From assembly GCA_963774765.1 (NCBI GenBank), contig CAVZGP010000031.1, positions 248,001 to 312,000 on the forward strand: 64,000 nucleotides of DNA, written 5' to 3'. Under the pieces are notes generated by a model. The model was not told the origin of the DNA. It worked only from the letters and a program-made list of their open reading frames with translations, and made no database searches. Shown piece after piece: positions 52,910 to 62,571 of this stretch (its first letter is position 1; every line of letters starts with the position of its first letter). Source of the DNA: Sva-07 sp963774765 (lineage in GTDB: Bacteria > Actinomycetota > Acidimicrobiia > Acidimicrobiales > Ilumatobacteraceae). A program made the position numbers and the translations under genes.

Positions 52910-52948
52910 GATGAGTCTTCGCGCGGACAGGTCGCGCGGAAACTCATC
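52910..52948. repeat. 39-nt hairpin with GATGAG/CTCATC ends
   Basis: The arms are GATGAGTCTTCGCGCG and CGCGCGGAAACTCATC, an imperfect stem around GACAGGT. It shares the GATGAG...CTCATC ends of the 38-nt family but not the core. It lies 18 bases after the cyclase-fold gene stop and before plsC, on the minus strand, so it may end that transcript. Confidence 0.55.
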
Positions 52949-52966
52949 GCCTACGGGGTGGACCCG

Positions 52967-53983
52967 TCAGAACGGGACGAAGACGTCGCTGGCGGGGGTG
53001 GCGCGGGTGATCGCGTCGACGGCGAGTACGACGGCCGCGGCCGTGTAGGACGTGTGCTCGTCGAAGGGGAACAAGACCGGTTCGGGGTAGACGATGCCGG
53101 TCCAGTAGGAGCCGTCGTCGCGGCGGTGCGTGCGGGTCCACGTGAGCAGGTCGGTGGCCGTCGACATGTCGCCCATCGAGGCGTAGGCGAGCGCGCACTC
53201 GGCCGTCTCGGACGCGGTGATCCACGGTTCGTCACTGACGCAGCGGATGCCGAGACCCTCCATCGCGAAGGTCTCCCAACCGTCGGCGAGGCGAGCCTTC
53301 GCGGCCTCGCCGGTGAGCACGCCGGTGAGCACCGGGTAGTACCAGTCCATTGCCCAGCGGGTCTTCGGCTCGAACACGTCGGGGTTCGTGCGCACGGCGT
53401 GGGCCATCACATCGGCGGCCTCGATCCACTCGGGCCGCGCTTGGCCGACGCGCTCGCCGAGGCGGGCGCCGCAGCGAAGCGAGTGTTGGATGCTCGAGGT
53501 GCCCGTCACCAACGCGTAGTCCCACGGCCTCGCGTCCGGTTCGACCGCCCACAGCGGCAGACCGTCGTCGCGTCGATGGCCGAGCACGAACTCGAGGGCA
53601 CGTTCGACGGTCGGCCACATGCGTTCGGCGAAGGTGCGATCCCAGGTGAGACGCAGGTGATGGCTCACACCGGTGGCGATGTATGCGCACACGTTGGTGT
53701 CGAGCTTGGGGTCCTCGACCGACCCGTCGCAGTGGTAGTACGCGTGCCACGAGCCGTCGGGGCGCTGTGTGTCGACGAGCCAGTCGTAGGCGCGCTCGGC
53801 CTCGTGGTGGAAGCCGGCGACGTCGAGCGCCATCGCGGACTCGACGTGGTTCCACGGGTCGCAGTGACCGCTGGGAAACCAGGGGATCATCCCCGTGTCG
53901 AGCTGGAGCGACGCGAGGTGCTGACCGGTGGCCCGCAGCTCATCGGCGGTGAGGACGCCCGGGAGGTGCGCGACGTGCTTCAC
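52967..53983 (-). CDS. prenyltransferase/squalene-oxidase-fold (alpha-toroid) protein
   Basis: This is a 338-residue protein of repeated helix pairs (WLVDTQRPDGSWHAYYHCDG, ALEFVLGHRRDDGLPLWA, RRDDGSYWTGIVYPEP) with QW-like turns, as in terpenoid-cyclase and prenyltransferase alpha-alpha barrels. I see no clear DxDD catalytic motif. It starts by GTGA overlap with the methyltransferase, forming a GT4-methyltransferase-toroid operon of unknown product. Confidence 0.78.
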   Translation of the reverse strand: MKHVAHLPGVLTADELRATGQHLASLQLDTGMIPWFPSGHCDPWNHVESAMALDVAGFHHEAERAYDWLVDTQRPDGSWHAYYHCDGSVEDPKLDTNVCAYIATGVSHHLRLTWDRTFAERMWPTVERALEFVLGHRRDDGLPLWAVEPDARPWDYALVTGTSSIQHSLRCGARLGERVGQARPEWIEAADVMAHAVRTNPDVFEPKTRWAMDWYYPVLTGVLTGEAAKARLADGWETFAMEGLGIRCVSDEPWITASETAECALAYASMGDMSTATDLLTWTRTHRRDDGSYWTGIVYPEPVLFPFDEHTSYTAAAVVLAVDAITRATPASDVFVPF

Positions 53984-54735
53984 CGGACTGAGGGCTCCCG
54001 CACATCCGGCTGGGCGACCCTCTGCTTGACGCCGTAGAAGACGATGCTCTTGCCCAACACGGGCGAGAGCACCCGGTCGGCGACCTTGGTGGCTCTCGGC
54101 TGCTCCATGATGTCCCATTCGAGGAACTCGCGGTACCTCCTGACCGCCGGGTTGTCGTCGTTGCGAGGCCCGACGGCGCACTTGAGCCACCAGTAGGGCG
54201 AGTGCAGCGCGTGGGCGCGGTGGTGCCCCTGCAGGTCGAGTCCGGCCGTGCGCAGCTTCGCCGACAGCTCGGTGGCGCTGTAGATGCGAACGTGTCCACC
54301 CTCGCTCTTCGGGGCGTGGTACTCGTCGGAGAGCATCCAGTTGATCTTCTCGGGAAACCACGCCGGCACGGTCGCGGCGAAGTGCCCGCCGGGCTTGAGC
54401 ACCCGGACCATCTCGGCGATCGCGGCGACGTCGTCCTGGATGTGTTCGAGCACCTCGGAAGTGATCACGACATCGAAGGAACCATCGGCAAAGGGCAGCT
54501 GTGTGGCATCGCCGCGCAAGACGCCCTTGAATCGTTCGAGGTCGATCTCGCCGGCGTCGACCATGCCGCCGAGCGTTGCTCGGGTCTGCACGACCTCGTC
54601 CTCGGCGTAGTCGAGCGCGACGACGTCGGCGCCGCGGCGCGCGCACTCGAACACGTGGCGACCGAATCCAGCGCCGACATCGAGGACACGGTCGCCGGGA
54701 GCGAGACCGAGCTGGTCGAACTTGATCGTCAACAT
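53980..54735 (-). CDS. SAM-dependent methyltransferase
   Basis: This is a 251-residue class I methyltransferase: VLDVGAGFGRHVFECARRG (motif I), ALDYAEDEV (motif II), FDVVITSEVLEHI (motif IV), MVRVLKPGGHFAATVP. It lies 1 base after the GT4 gene. It resembles UbiE/BioC-like enzymes in the SAM fold only; likely modifies a lipid or glycoconjugate made by the operon. Confidence 0.85.
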   Translation of the reverse strand: MLTIKFDQLGLAPGDRVLDVGAGFGRHVFECARRGADVVALDYAEDEVVQTRATLGGMVDAGEIDLERFKGVLRGDATQLPFADGSFDVVITSEVLEHIQDDVAAIAEMVRVLKPGGHFAATVPAWFPEKINWMLSDEYHAPKSEGGHVRIYSATELSAKLRTAGLDLQGHHRAHALHSPYWWLKCAVGPRNDDNPAVRRYREFLEWDIMEQPRATKVADRVLSPVLGKSIVFYGVKQRVAQPDVREPSVR

Positions 54736-54736
54736 C

Positions 54737-56032
54737 TCAGATCCGCCCGTTTGCGCGCAGCTTGGTGATGTTCGCAGGCATCGCCAGCACCTCGCGGTAC
54801 TGCTCGACGGTCTGCAGGGCGCACAGCTTCCACGTCCAGCGATCGAGCACCCGCTGACGGCCTGCGGCACCGATTCGCGCACGGAGTTCCGGGTCGTCGA
54901 GACCCCGGGCGATCGTTGCGGCCAGCGCGTCCTTGTTGCCGGCGGGGCATTGGAGCACGGTCTCACCGTCGGCGCCGGTCACCTCAGGCAGTGCGCCGCC
55001 GTCGGTGGCGACGAGCGGCGTACCGGTGCACATCGCCTCGATGGCGGGGAGGCTGAAGCCTTCGTACAGGCTCGGCACGACGGCCATCTCGGCCTCGGCG
55101 TAGAGCTCGACGATGCGCTCGTCGGTCACGCCTGACACGAACTCGATGTGCGGCGCGAGCCCGTACGAGTCGATCAGGTCCATCGAGTGTCCGGGACGCG
55201 GCTTGCCGATGATGGTGAGCGTCACGTCGCGCTCGGTGCGCAGCTTCGCCATTGCCTCGAGCAGGTACGACAGCCCCTTGAGGGCTACATCGGCCGACGC
55301 AGTGGTGATCAGACGCCCCGGTCGGCGGGTGACGTGGTCGAGCGGCTTGAACAGGTCGGGGTCGACGCCCACCGGGACGAGGCGCATCCGATCCTTGCTG
55401 ACGCCCATGTCGGTGTGGATGTCGTCGATCGAGTTCTGGCTCACCACGACGATCCGCGGCATCTTCGACGCGACCTTGCCCTGCATCTTCACGAACGAGT
55501 ACCAGCGACCGACCGACATCTTTCGGGGGAACGTCTTGGCGTGGCTCATCTCGAGCTCGCGGTCCTTGGTGATCGGGTGGTGCAACGTGACGATCGTGGG
55601 GATCTTCTCCTCGATCTTCAAGATGCCGTAGCCGAGGCACTGGTTGTCGTGGACGAGGTCGAACTCACCGGCGCGAGGCATGAGTTCGCGGGCGGCACGG
55701 GAGCTGAACGCACGCGGCTCGGGGAACACACCGGTCATGAACCAGGCCATCTCGAGTGCATCGTCGCGGGTCTTCAGCTCCCAGAAACCGGGAAACCGGC
55801 CGGGGAAATAGTCGTTGAACGTGTCGAGGCTCGGAAGTTTCGTCAGCGTGATGCGCTCGTCGAGGATCGGGTAGGGCTGGCCGCCGAACACCTCGATGGT
55901 GTGGCCCAGGTCGGCGAGGGCCTTGGTGAGGTGGCGGGTGTACACGCCCTGGCCGCCCACGTGCGGCTTGCCCCGGTACGTGAGGTACGCGATCTTGAGC
56001 GGAGCGTCAGGATCGAGACCGGCAATCGACAT
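54737..56032 (-). CDS. glycosyltransferase family 4
   Basis: This is a 431-residue GT-B enzyme: N-terminal YRGKPHVGGQGVYTRHLTKAL (donor/acceptor loop), C-terminal VVPSLYEGFSLPAIEAMCTGTPLVATDGGALPEV with the EX7E motif. Uses a nucleotide sugar, probably retaining. It heads the three-gene operon. Substrate unknown. Confidence 0.88.
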   Translation of the reverse strand: MSIAGLDPDAPLKIAYLTYRGKPHVGGQGVYTRHLTKALADLGHTIEVFGGQPYPILDERITLTKLPSLDTFNDYFPGRFPGFWELKTRDDALEMAWFMTGVFPEPRAFSSRAARELMPRAGEFDLVHDNQCLGYGILKIEEKIPTIVTLHHPITKDRELEMSHAKTFPRKMSVGRWYSFVKMQGKVASKMPRIVVVSQNSIDDIHTDMGVSKDRMRLVPVGVDPDLFKPLDHVTRRPGRLITTASADVALKGLSYLLEAMAKLRTERDVTLTIIGKPRPGHSMDLIDSYGLAPHIEFVSGVTDERIVELYAEAEMAVVPSLYEGFSLPAIEAMCTGTPLVATDGGALPEVTGADGETVLQCPAGNKDALAATIARGLDDPELRARIGAAGRQRVLDRWTWKLCALQTVEQYREVLAMPANITKLRANGRI

Positions 56033-56091
56033 CCGAGCGAGGCTATCGGCGCTCCATTACCACCCGGTAACGCAAGCCGCACGGGCAGCGA

Positions 56092-56448
56092 TCAGGTGCG
56101 GGCGATCGCTCGGCTGACCATGGACAAGATGGTCGGGCCGTCCAGTCCGATGGTGCGGGCATCTCGAACCACCTGTTCGATGGCGTCTGTCGGTGTGACG
56201 GAGGGCGAAGGGTGCGCGATCACCGTGGTGCCGCGACGCCCACGCGATCGGAGGAAGCCGTCGACCTCCAGTTCGCGGTATGAGCGTGCCACGGTGTTCG
56301 GCGCGACCCCGAGGTCGCCGGCGAGTTGGCGGATCGACGGGAGCCGGAAGTGCAGCGGCATCGTGCCGTCGGCGATCAGCCGGATGATCTCCGTCTTGAT
56401 CTGCTCGTAGGGAGGAGCCTTGTCGGTGGGGTCGAGGTGGATCTCCAC
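56092..56448 (-). CDS. GntR-family regulator, YtrA subfamily
   Basis: This is a 118-residue protein: winged helix LPSIRQLAGDLGVAPNTVARSYRELEVDGFL, then a short C-terminal dimerisation tail typical of YtrA regulators. GTG start lies 1 base after the membrane protein stop, as YtrA genes often sit with membrane or ABC genes they control. Confidence 0.87.
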   Translation of the reverse strand: MEIHLDPTDKAPPYEQIKTEIIRLIADGTMPLHFRLPSIRQLAGDLGVAPNTVARSYRELEVDGFLRSRGRRGTTVIAHPSPSVTPTDAIEQVVRDARTIGLDGPTILSMVSRAIART

Positions 56449-56449
56449 G

Positions 56450-57409
56450 TCACGTCACCGCCGGACGCTCGGGTTCGGGGACGGTGGGGAGGGCGCCCGA
56501 GAAGGGTGCGAGACGCGGGATCGTGGTGAGCGTCAGCAGACCACCCCACATCGCGCTGAGGGCACAGATCCACCCCGTGAGGTTGTTCGCCCACTGAACG
56601 AGCTTCGAAGCGTCGCCGTCGAGCATCCCGGCGGCGCCTCCGAGCTTGGCGCCGACACTGCCGCTGACCATGACCGTCGCGCCGATGACCGACATGATTG
56701 CCGCCGATCGAATCGCATGACGAACCGCCATCCGGTCGGGGGTGTCAGCGGGCATCGGAGCTTGTGCCAGCGCGATCGTGCTGACCCACGCGATTGCCAG
56801 TGCACCGATCGAGACGGCGACGAGCGCGAGGACGAACCAGTCCTGCGGCCGGTAACGCATCTGGCTCAACGGGTCGATGGTGTCGACCCACGATCGCTGG
56901 GGATTGTCGAGCAGGAGGAACACCGCCGGGAGCAGACTGGCGACGAACACGACTGCCACGACCGCGAGGAATCGGGGAACGACGAAGTCGCGAACTCGTC
57001 GGGGTTCGAGTGAAGCGATGCTGCCCGCCGGATTCCGCTCGGCCGGTCGCATCAACTCGCCGACCAGTGTGCCGGCGCCATAGCCGACGACCAGAGGCAT
57101 CCAACCGAAGCCGCCTCGCTGAGTGAGCATCGAGATGACCACGGCGATTGCGTTGGCAACGACGACGCCGCCAAGCCGCCAACGCCGGGTCCACTGGATG
57201 TAGCGGCGCACCTGATCGACATTGCCCCTCGTGAGCGGGACGTCGTAGGTCTTGGCGAACGCGCCGACACTGCGGTCGGACGGGCGGTGCAACATCAGCC
57301 ACACGAACACCAGGGTGAGACTCCCCGCGACCAGAAAGAACAGGAGCATCTGGGCGATCGTATCAAATGTGCTGCTACAAAAGCTACCGACGGCGCCGGC
57401 CGAAGTCAC
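56450..57409 (-). CDS. multi-pass membrane protein
   Basis: About 319 residues with seven or so hydrophobic helices (MLLFFLVAGSLTLVFVWLML, GVVVANAIAVVISML, FLAVVAVVFVASLLPAVFLLL and others). Loop residues are mostly charged. GTG 57409 overlaps the mutarotase stop; ATG 57349 would start just before the first helix. No family recognised; cotranscribed with the GntR regulator. Confidence 0.65.
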   Translation of the reverse strand: MTSAGAVGSFCSSTFDTIAQMLLFFLVAGSLTLVFVWLMLHRPSDRSVGAFAKTYDVPLTRGNVDQVRRYIQWTRRWRLGGVVVANAIAVVISMLTQRGGFGWMPLVVGYGAGTLVGELMRPAERNPAGSIASLEPRRVRDFVVPRFLAVVAVVFVASLLPAVFLLLDNPQRSWVDTIDPLSQMRYRPQDWFVLALVAVSIGALAIAWVSTIALAQAPMPADTPDRMAVRHAIRSAAIMSVIGATVMVSGSVGAKLGGAAGMLDGDASKLVQWANNLTGWICALSAMWGGLLTLTTIPRLAPFSGALPTVPEPERPAVT

Positions 57410-58212
57410 CAGTGAATGCTCATCGTGCGGGTGAGGGGAGCTGTCGGCGTGACCAGATGGGGTTCGAGATTGAACGCATCGGGCGGGCCGGACTGGGGCT
57501 CGACGCAGGTGGCGTCGGCCGGCTCGTCGTAGACGACCCAGTGATCGCAGTCGGAGTCGACCCGTACGACCGGCGCGATGGGCCTGTCGTAGTGCAGTTC
57601 GACAGGATCGCGGTTGAGGAAGCAGTCGTCCCACGGCCCATCTGCGGGGTCGATGAGCGTTCCGGTCGGGAGGCCGAAGTCGTCGCGCTCGTACATCGCG
57701 ATCGGTGAGAACTCCAGCCGGTCGGGCTTGCGGAACCAGGGATGCCATCCCACCTCAGCCGGAAACCGCTCGCCCGACGACTCGACCGTCAGCGTCAGCG
57801 CGACGTGATCATCGAACAAGCCGATCCCTTGGGTGACGCTGCCACCGAAGTCCCAGTCGAGTGCCCGGGTCGCCGTCCACGACGTGTCCGATTCCAGGTC
57901 GATCTCTGTCCAGGCGCGGTCGTAGACGAGGCCGTGGATCGCGTGGGAGCGCTGGGGACCCTCGCCGTCGCGGTGATTGATCGGAAGCTGGTGCTCGACC
58001 CCCTCGAAGGCGAACCGGCCACTGCGGATTCGTCCGGCCCACGGCGCCATCGGATAGCAGCCCCACGTCAGCGGATGCGGGCCGTCGAGCGGTGGCACAT
58101 CGACGAGGAGGGGTTGGCCCGCAACGGTGATCTGGCCCAGCCGTGCGCCGAACTCGGCAAAGAGAGTCAGTGTGATGTCGCCGACATGAAGGGTCGCTGG
58201 CTGCGCAGGCAT
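57406..58212 (-). CDS. aldose 1-epimerase (mutarotase)
   Basis: This is a 268-residue galactose-mutarotase fold: catalytic-type His in RSHAIHGLVYDRAW, a second His in VGWHPWFRKP, and the C-terminal glutamate region CVEPQSGPPDAFN. It interconverts sugar anomers. Divergent from dtd by 17 bases. Confidence 0.88.
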   Translation of the reverse strand: MPAQPATLHVGDITLTLFAEFGARLGQITVAGQPLLVDVPPLDGPHPLTWGCYPMAPWAGRIRSGRFAFEGVEHQLPINHRDGEGPQRSHAIHGLVYDRAWTEIDLESDTSWTATRALDWDFGGSVTQGIGLFDDHVALTLTVESSGERFPAEVGWHPWFRKPDRLEFSPIAMYERDDFGLPTGTLIDPADGPWDDCFLNRDPVELHYDRPIAPVVRVDSDCDHWVVYDEPADATCVEPQSGPPDAFNLEPHLVTPTAPLTRTMSIHW

Positions 58213-58229
58213 CGGGCGATACTGGCGCG

Positions 58230-58688
58230 ATGCGAGCGCTCGTGCAACGTGTCATCCGCGCCGAGGTGACGAGCCGATCGTCTCCCGAGGTCGACTGGGA
58301 GGTGACGGGCTCGATCGGGCCCGGGCTCTGCGTGCTGGTCGGGGTTACCCACTCCGACACCGACGACGTTGCCGACAAGCTTGCGGGCAAGCTCTGGGGG
58401 CTGCGCATCTTCGACGACGACGACGGGGTGATGAACCGTTCCGTTGCAGATGTCAGCGGGGCGCTCCTCGTCGTGAGCCAGTTCACTCTCTACGGCGACA
58501 CCGCCAAAGGACGCAGGCCGAGCTGGATCGCCGCCGCCCGCCCGGAGGTGGCCGAACCGCTCGTGGATCGAGTCGTCGAACGGCTGCGTTCGCTCGGCGC
58601 CGCCGTCGAGATCGGCCGGTTCCGCACCGACATGCGTGTCGAACTCGTCAACGACGGCCCGGTCACCCTGATGCTCGACGTCGACTGA
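58230..58688 (+). CDS. dtd: D-aminoacyl-tRNA deacylase
   Basis: This is a 152-residue DTD with the two active-site motifs SQFTLYGD (family SQFTL) and NDGPVT (family NxGPxT). It removes D-amino acids, and glycine, from mischarged tRNA. The N-terminal MRALVQRVIRAEV is standard. Standalone gene followed by the triple repeat array. Confidence 0.95.
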   Translation: MRALVQRVIRAEVTSRSSPEVDWEVTGSIGPGLCVLVGVTHSDTDDVADKLAGKLWGLRIFDDDDGVMNRSVADVSGALLVVSQFTLYGDTAKGRRPSWIAAARPEVAEPLVDRVVERLRSLGAAVEIGRFRTDMRVELVNDGPVTLMLDVD

Positions 58689-58713
58689 CCACACGCAGAT
58701 GCTCGCGGGTTGC

Positions 58714-58873
58714 GATGAGCGAAACCGCTGTATGTGGTCGGTTCGCTCATCGATGGGGGGTGTGGGCGGGTTGCGATGAGCGAAACCGCTGGATGTGGTC
58801 GGTTCGCTCATCGGTGGGGGATGCTCGCGGGTTGCGATGAGCGAAACCGCTGGATGTGGTCGGTTCGCTCATC
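58714..58873. repeat. 38-nt palindromic repeat, copies 6, 7 and 8 in tandem
   Basis: Copies at 58714-58751, 58775-58812 and 58836-58873 are exactly 61 bases apart with 23-base linkers ending CGGGTTGC. Copies 7 and 8 are identical and differ from 6 at one base. They fill the gap between convergent dtd (25 bases away) and lnt (9 bases away). Read in either direction they look like short MSE..FAHR ORFs, which are not genes. Confidence 0.94.
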
Positions 58874-58882
58874 GATGGGAGG

Positions 58883-60435
58883 TCACGGAGAGTCCGTAGA
58901 GCGCGAGCGGCGGGCGTACCACAGCGACAGGCCGAACAGCGCGAGCAACGCGACGATGAACGGGCCGTCGCCGAGGTTCGTGTACCACGTGAAGCCGTCG
59001 CGCAGTTCGACCGGCGCGTAGAGCACCCGCTGCTCACTGACGGCCGTGCGCTGCAGCACGTTGCCGTCGGCGTCGACGATCGCGGTGAAGCCGGTCGGTG
59101 CCGCCTGCACGACCCAGCGCCCGTTCTCGATCGCCCGCAGCCGGCTCGACGCGACCTGCTGGCTCTGCACGATGGTGCCGGTGTAGCTCGCTCCGTTGGT
59201 CGGGTTGAGGATCGCCTCACCGCCCGCCTCGACGCCTTCGCGGGCGCGTCCGGCGAAGAAGATCTCCCACGAGATCACCACGCCCAGGCGAGTGCCGTCG
59301 GGCAGGTCGACGTAGGCCGGCCCGGTTCCGGCATTGGCGTCACGGCCCACCTGTTCGATGGGGGCCCCGAGCGCTTCGAGGATCCCGCGCAACGGCACGT
59401 ACTCGCCGAACGGCACTCGGCGGACCTTCACGTACTGATCGACGATGTCGCCGTTGGGGGCCACGACGATCTGCGAGTTGACCCGTGGGTCTTCAGTGAC
59501 TCCGACGGCGAACGGCGCGTCGAGTCGCTCCGCCTCGGCGACGATGGCGAGATGGGCCTCGGATCCGTCGAAGAGCTGGTCGCCTGGGATGCTGGCGCGG
59601 CGCACGTCCACGGTGTTCTCCGGCCACAGCACCAGGTCGAGGTCGGCGTCGTCGGGAATCGTGCGGGTCGCGTCGAGGTGTCGTTCGGTCACGAGGCTCG
59701 ACGGCACCTCGAGCGCACTGGTGCCCTGCTCACCGCCGCCTTGCACGGCGGCGACGTCCAGCTGTTCGCCCGTGTCGTGACCCTGGGGTGCGATCACGCT
59801 GAGGAGAGCGATGACGACGACGGCCATGAATGCGATCGCGCCATGCGGCTCGACGCGTGCGCCCAACCGCACACGACGTGCGAACGCCGGGGCGCCGGCC
59901 AGGGTGACGCCGAGCTGGAACACCACCCACGTGATCAGGATCACCCCGCCGACGCGAACGATCCCGACCAACGGTCCGCCGACCTGCGACATGCCCATCG
60001 TGGCCAGCGGGATGCCACCGAACGGGAACGAGAACCGCAACGCTTCGACCAAGGTGTGTGCAACCGGTCGCCCGATCACGCGCCACACCCCGATCGGTGC
60101 CACCAGCGCAGCTCCGGCGTGAAAGAGCGAGAAGACGAGTCCGGCCACAAGGTAGCCGGGCGCCGTCAGCTGGACCATCCATCCCATGCCGAGGTACATC
60201 CATCCGGCTCCGAACAGCAGCCCGAGGCGGAACCGTTCCCGCCGCGCAGGATCGGCTCCGAGTGTGATCTCGAACAGCACGACGCCGACGATCGCCAGCG
60301 GCCAGAACCCCCACGGGGGCATCGACAGCGCTACCAGAACGCCCGAGCCGAGCGCGAGCGCGGGCCGCGCGATGCGCTCGCGCACGGAACGCGTGGGGCG
60401 CTCGTCGAGCGCCGGTGACTCCGAAGTGCCGTCGG

Positions 60436-60439
<4 letters not shown>
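58883..60439 (-). CDS. lnt: apolipoprotein N-acyltransferase, catalytic Cys replaced by Ser
   Basis: This is a 518-residue protein from TTG 60439: N-terminal membrane helices (about 1-230), an extracytoplasmic nitrilase domain and a final helix. Of the Glu-Lys-Cys triad, Glu (LWPENTVD) and Lys (YVKVRRVPFGEYVP) are present. At the nucleophile position ISWEIFF has Ser390 where typical Lnt has CWE or CYE. Lnt adds the third acyl chain to lipoproteins; whether this one is active is uncertain. TTGA overlap couples it to the sortase. Confidence 0.82.
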
Positions 60440-61127
<688 letters not shown>

Positions 61128-61128
<1 letters not shown>

Positions 61129-62558
61129 CAACGCGATTCTGCCAGAGCGCGAGCACGCGTGCTCGCGCGTGCCGCGACCGAAGTTCCGGCCCGGACGCAC
61201 GCCGGAATTCCGATTCCACGAAACCCTGCACCGGTCACGAAGACGCCTGCCGGCAGTTCCGCCTCGACGGCGTCGACCCAGGCGGCATGATGCGGGCGAT
61301 ACTGGGCAAAGGCGTCGGGCCAGCGCGTGATCCGGGCGTCGCGGGGCGTGAACTTCACGTCGAGGTGGTGTTCGAGGTCATCGAGCACCAGCCGGAGCAC
61401 CTCGTCGTCGTCCAGATGCATCACCGTCATCCCGTCGCGTCCGATCGACACGCGCAGGATCTCACCGCCCGCGGGCGGCCGCCAGTGTCCCCACTTCTGG
61501 GACGCGAACGATGCCGCGGTGACCCACCGTTGATCGGGCTTCGGAACGAGGTAGCCGCTCAACCCGCGCAGTCGGTCGGGCCACTGCTCGGCGGGCACGT
61601 GCAACGTCACCATGATGACGTCGACAGTTTCGGCCCGACGCAGCAGGACAGACGCCTCGCGAGCGTGATCGTCGATCACTGGTGCGGTGATCGTCGCCGG
61701 GGTGGCGAACACGACGGCATCGAACGTCGTGTCGTCGACCGATGCTGCAGCTGTCGTCTCGACCGAGATCTTCCAGCGGTCGTGTTCGGTCGGGTTGATC
61801 GCCGTCACCCGCGTGCCGGTGTGGATCTGACCACCGCCACCCACGACGGCATCCGCGATCGCACGGACCAATGCGCCGACGCCGCCGCGCGGCGCGGCGA
61901 ACACGGGACTCGGGGCATCGGGAGTTGCGGGCGTGGCGGCAGCCGAGCGGCGTTGACGTCGTGCGGCGAGCAGCACGCTCCGGCTGCCGTTTGCCAATGA
62001 GGCGAGTTGGGGTACTTCGGCGAGGCTGAAGCGGTCGGTGTCCGCCGCGTAGATGCTGCCGACGAGTGAATCGACGAGGCGCTCGTGTACCTCGTTGCCG
62101 AAACGGGCTCGGACGAAGTGGCCGATCGAATCATCCTCGGTCGAGGTGCGCGGAAGGAACGGTTCGAGAGCGGCGCGGGCCTTTCCGCGCCATGTCAGCA
62201 GCCCGGTCGTGGCGAGCGGACGGACCTTCCCCGGCAGGCCGAGCATCAGTCCATCGGGTATCGGGTGCAACCCATCGTGCCACACCGCCGCGCCAACGGG
62301 TTCGGGCGAGACGAGGTCGTCACCCAGCCCGACACGACGTGCCAACGCGACCGCTTCGGGGACCCGTGCGAGAAATGCGTCAGGACCCTCGTCGACACCG
62401 TCGACGCCGGCGAACGGCGAGGTGTCGATCTTGCCACCGGTTCGTTCGGCGGCTTCGAACACCGTGACGTCGATGCCGCCGGCGTCGACGAGGGCAAGAG
62501 CCGTGGCCAGCCCACTGACGCCGGCGCCGACGACGGCGATTCTCGGAAGTTCGGACAT
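61128..62558 (-). CDS. hemY: protoporphyrinogen/coproporphyrinogen oxidase
   Basis: This is a 476-residue FAD enzyme: VVGAGVSGLATALALVDAG, EAAERTGGKIDT, DEGPDAFLAR and the closing VFVTGAGFRGIGIPACVRAG. In actinobacteria this enzyme (also called CgoX) usually oxidises coproporphyrinogen III in the coproporphyrin-dependent heme route. Start 62558 lies 13 bases after the hemH stop. Confidence 0.92.
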
Positions 62559-62571
62559 CGTGAGACCTCGA

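Noticed and set aside
58714..58873. Possible CRISPR array
   Set aside because: Repeats are palindromic, only two or three per site, linkers are similar to each other, and no cas gene is near.
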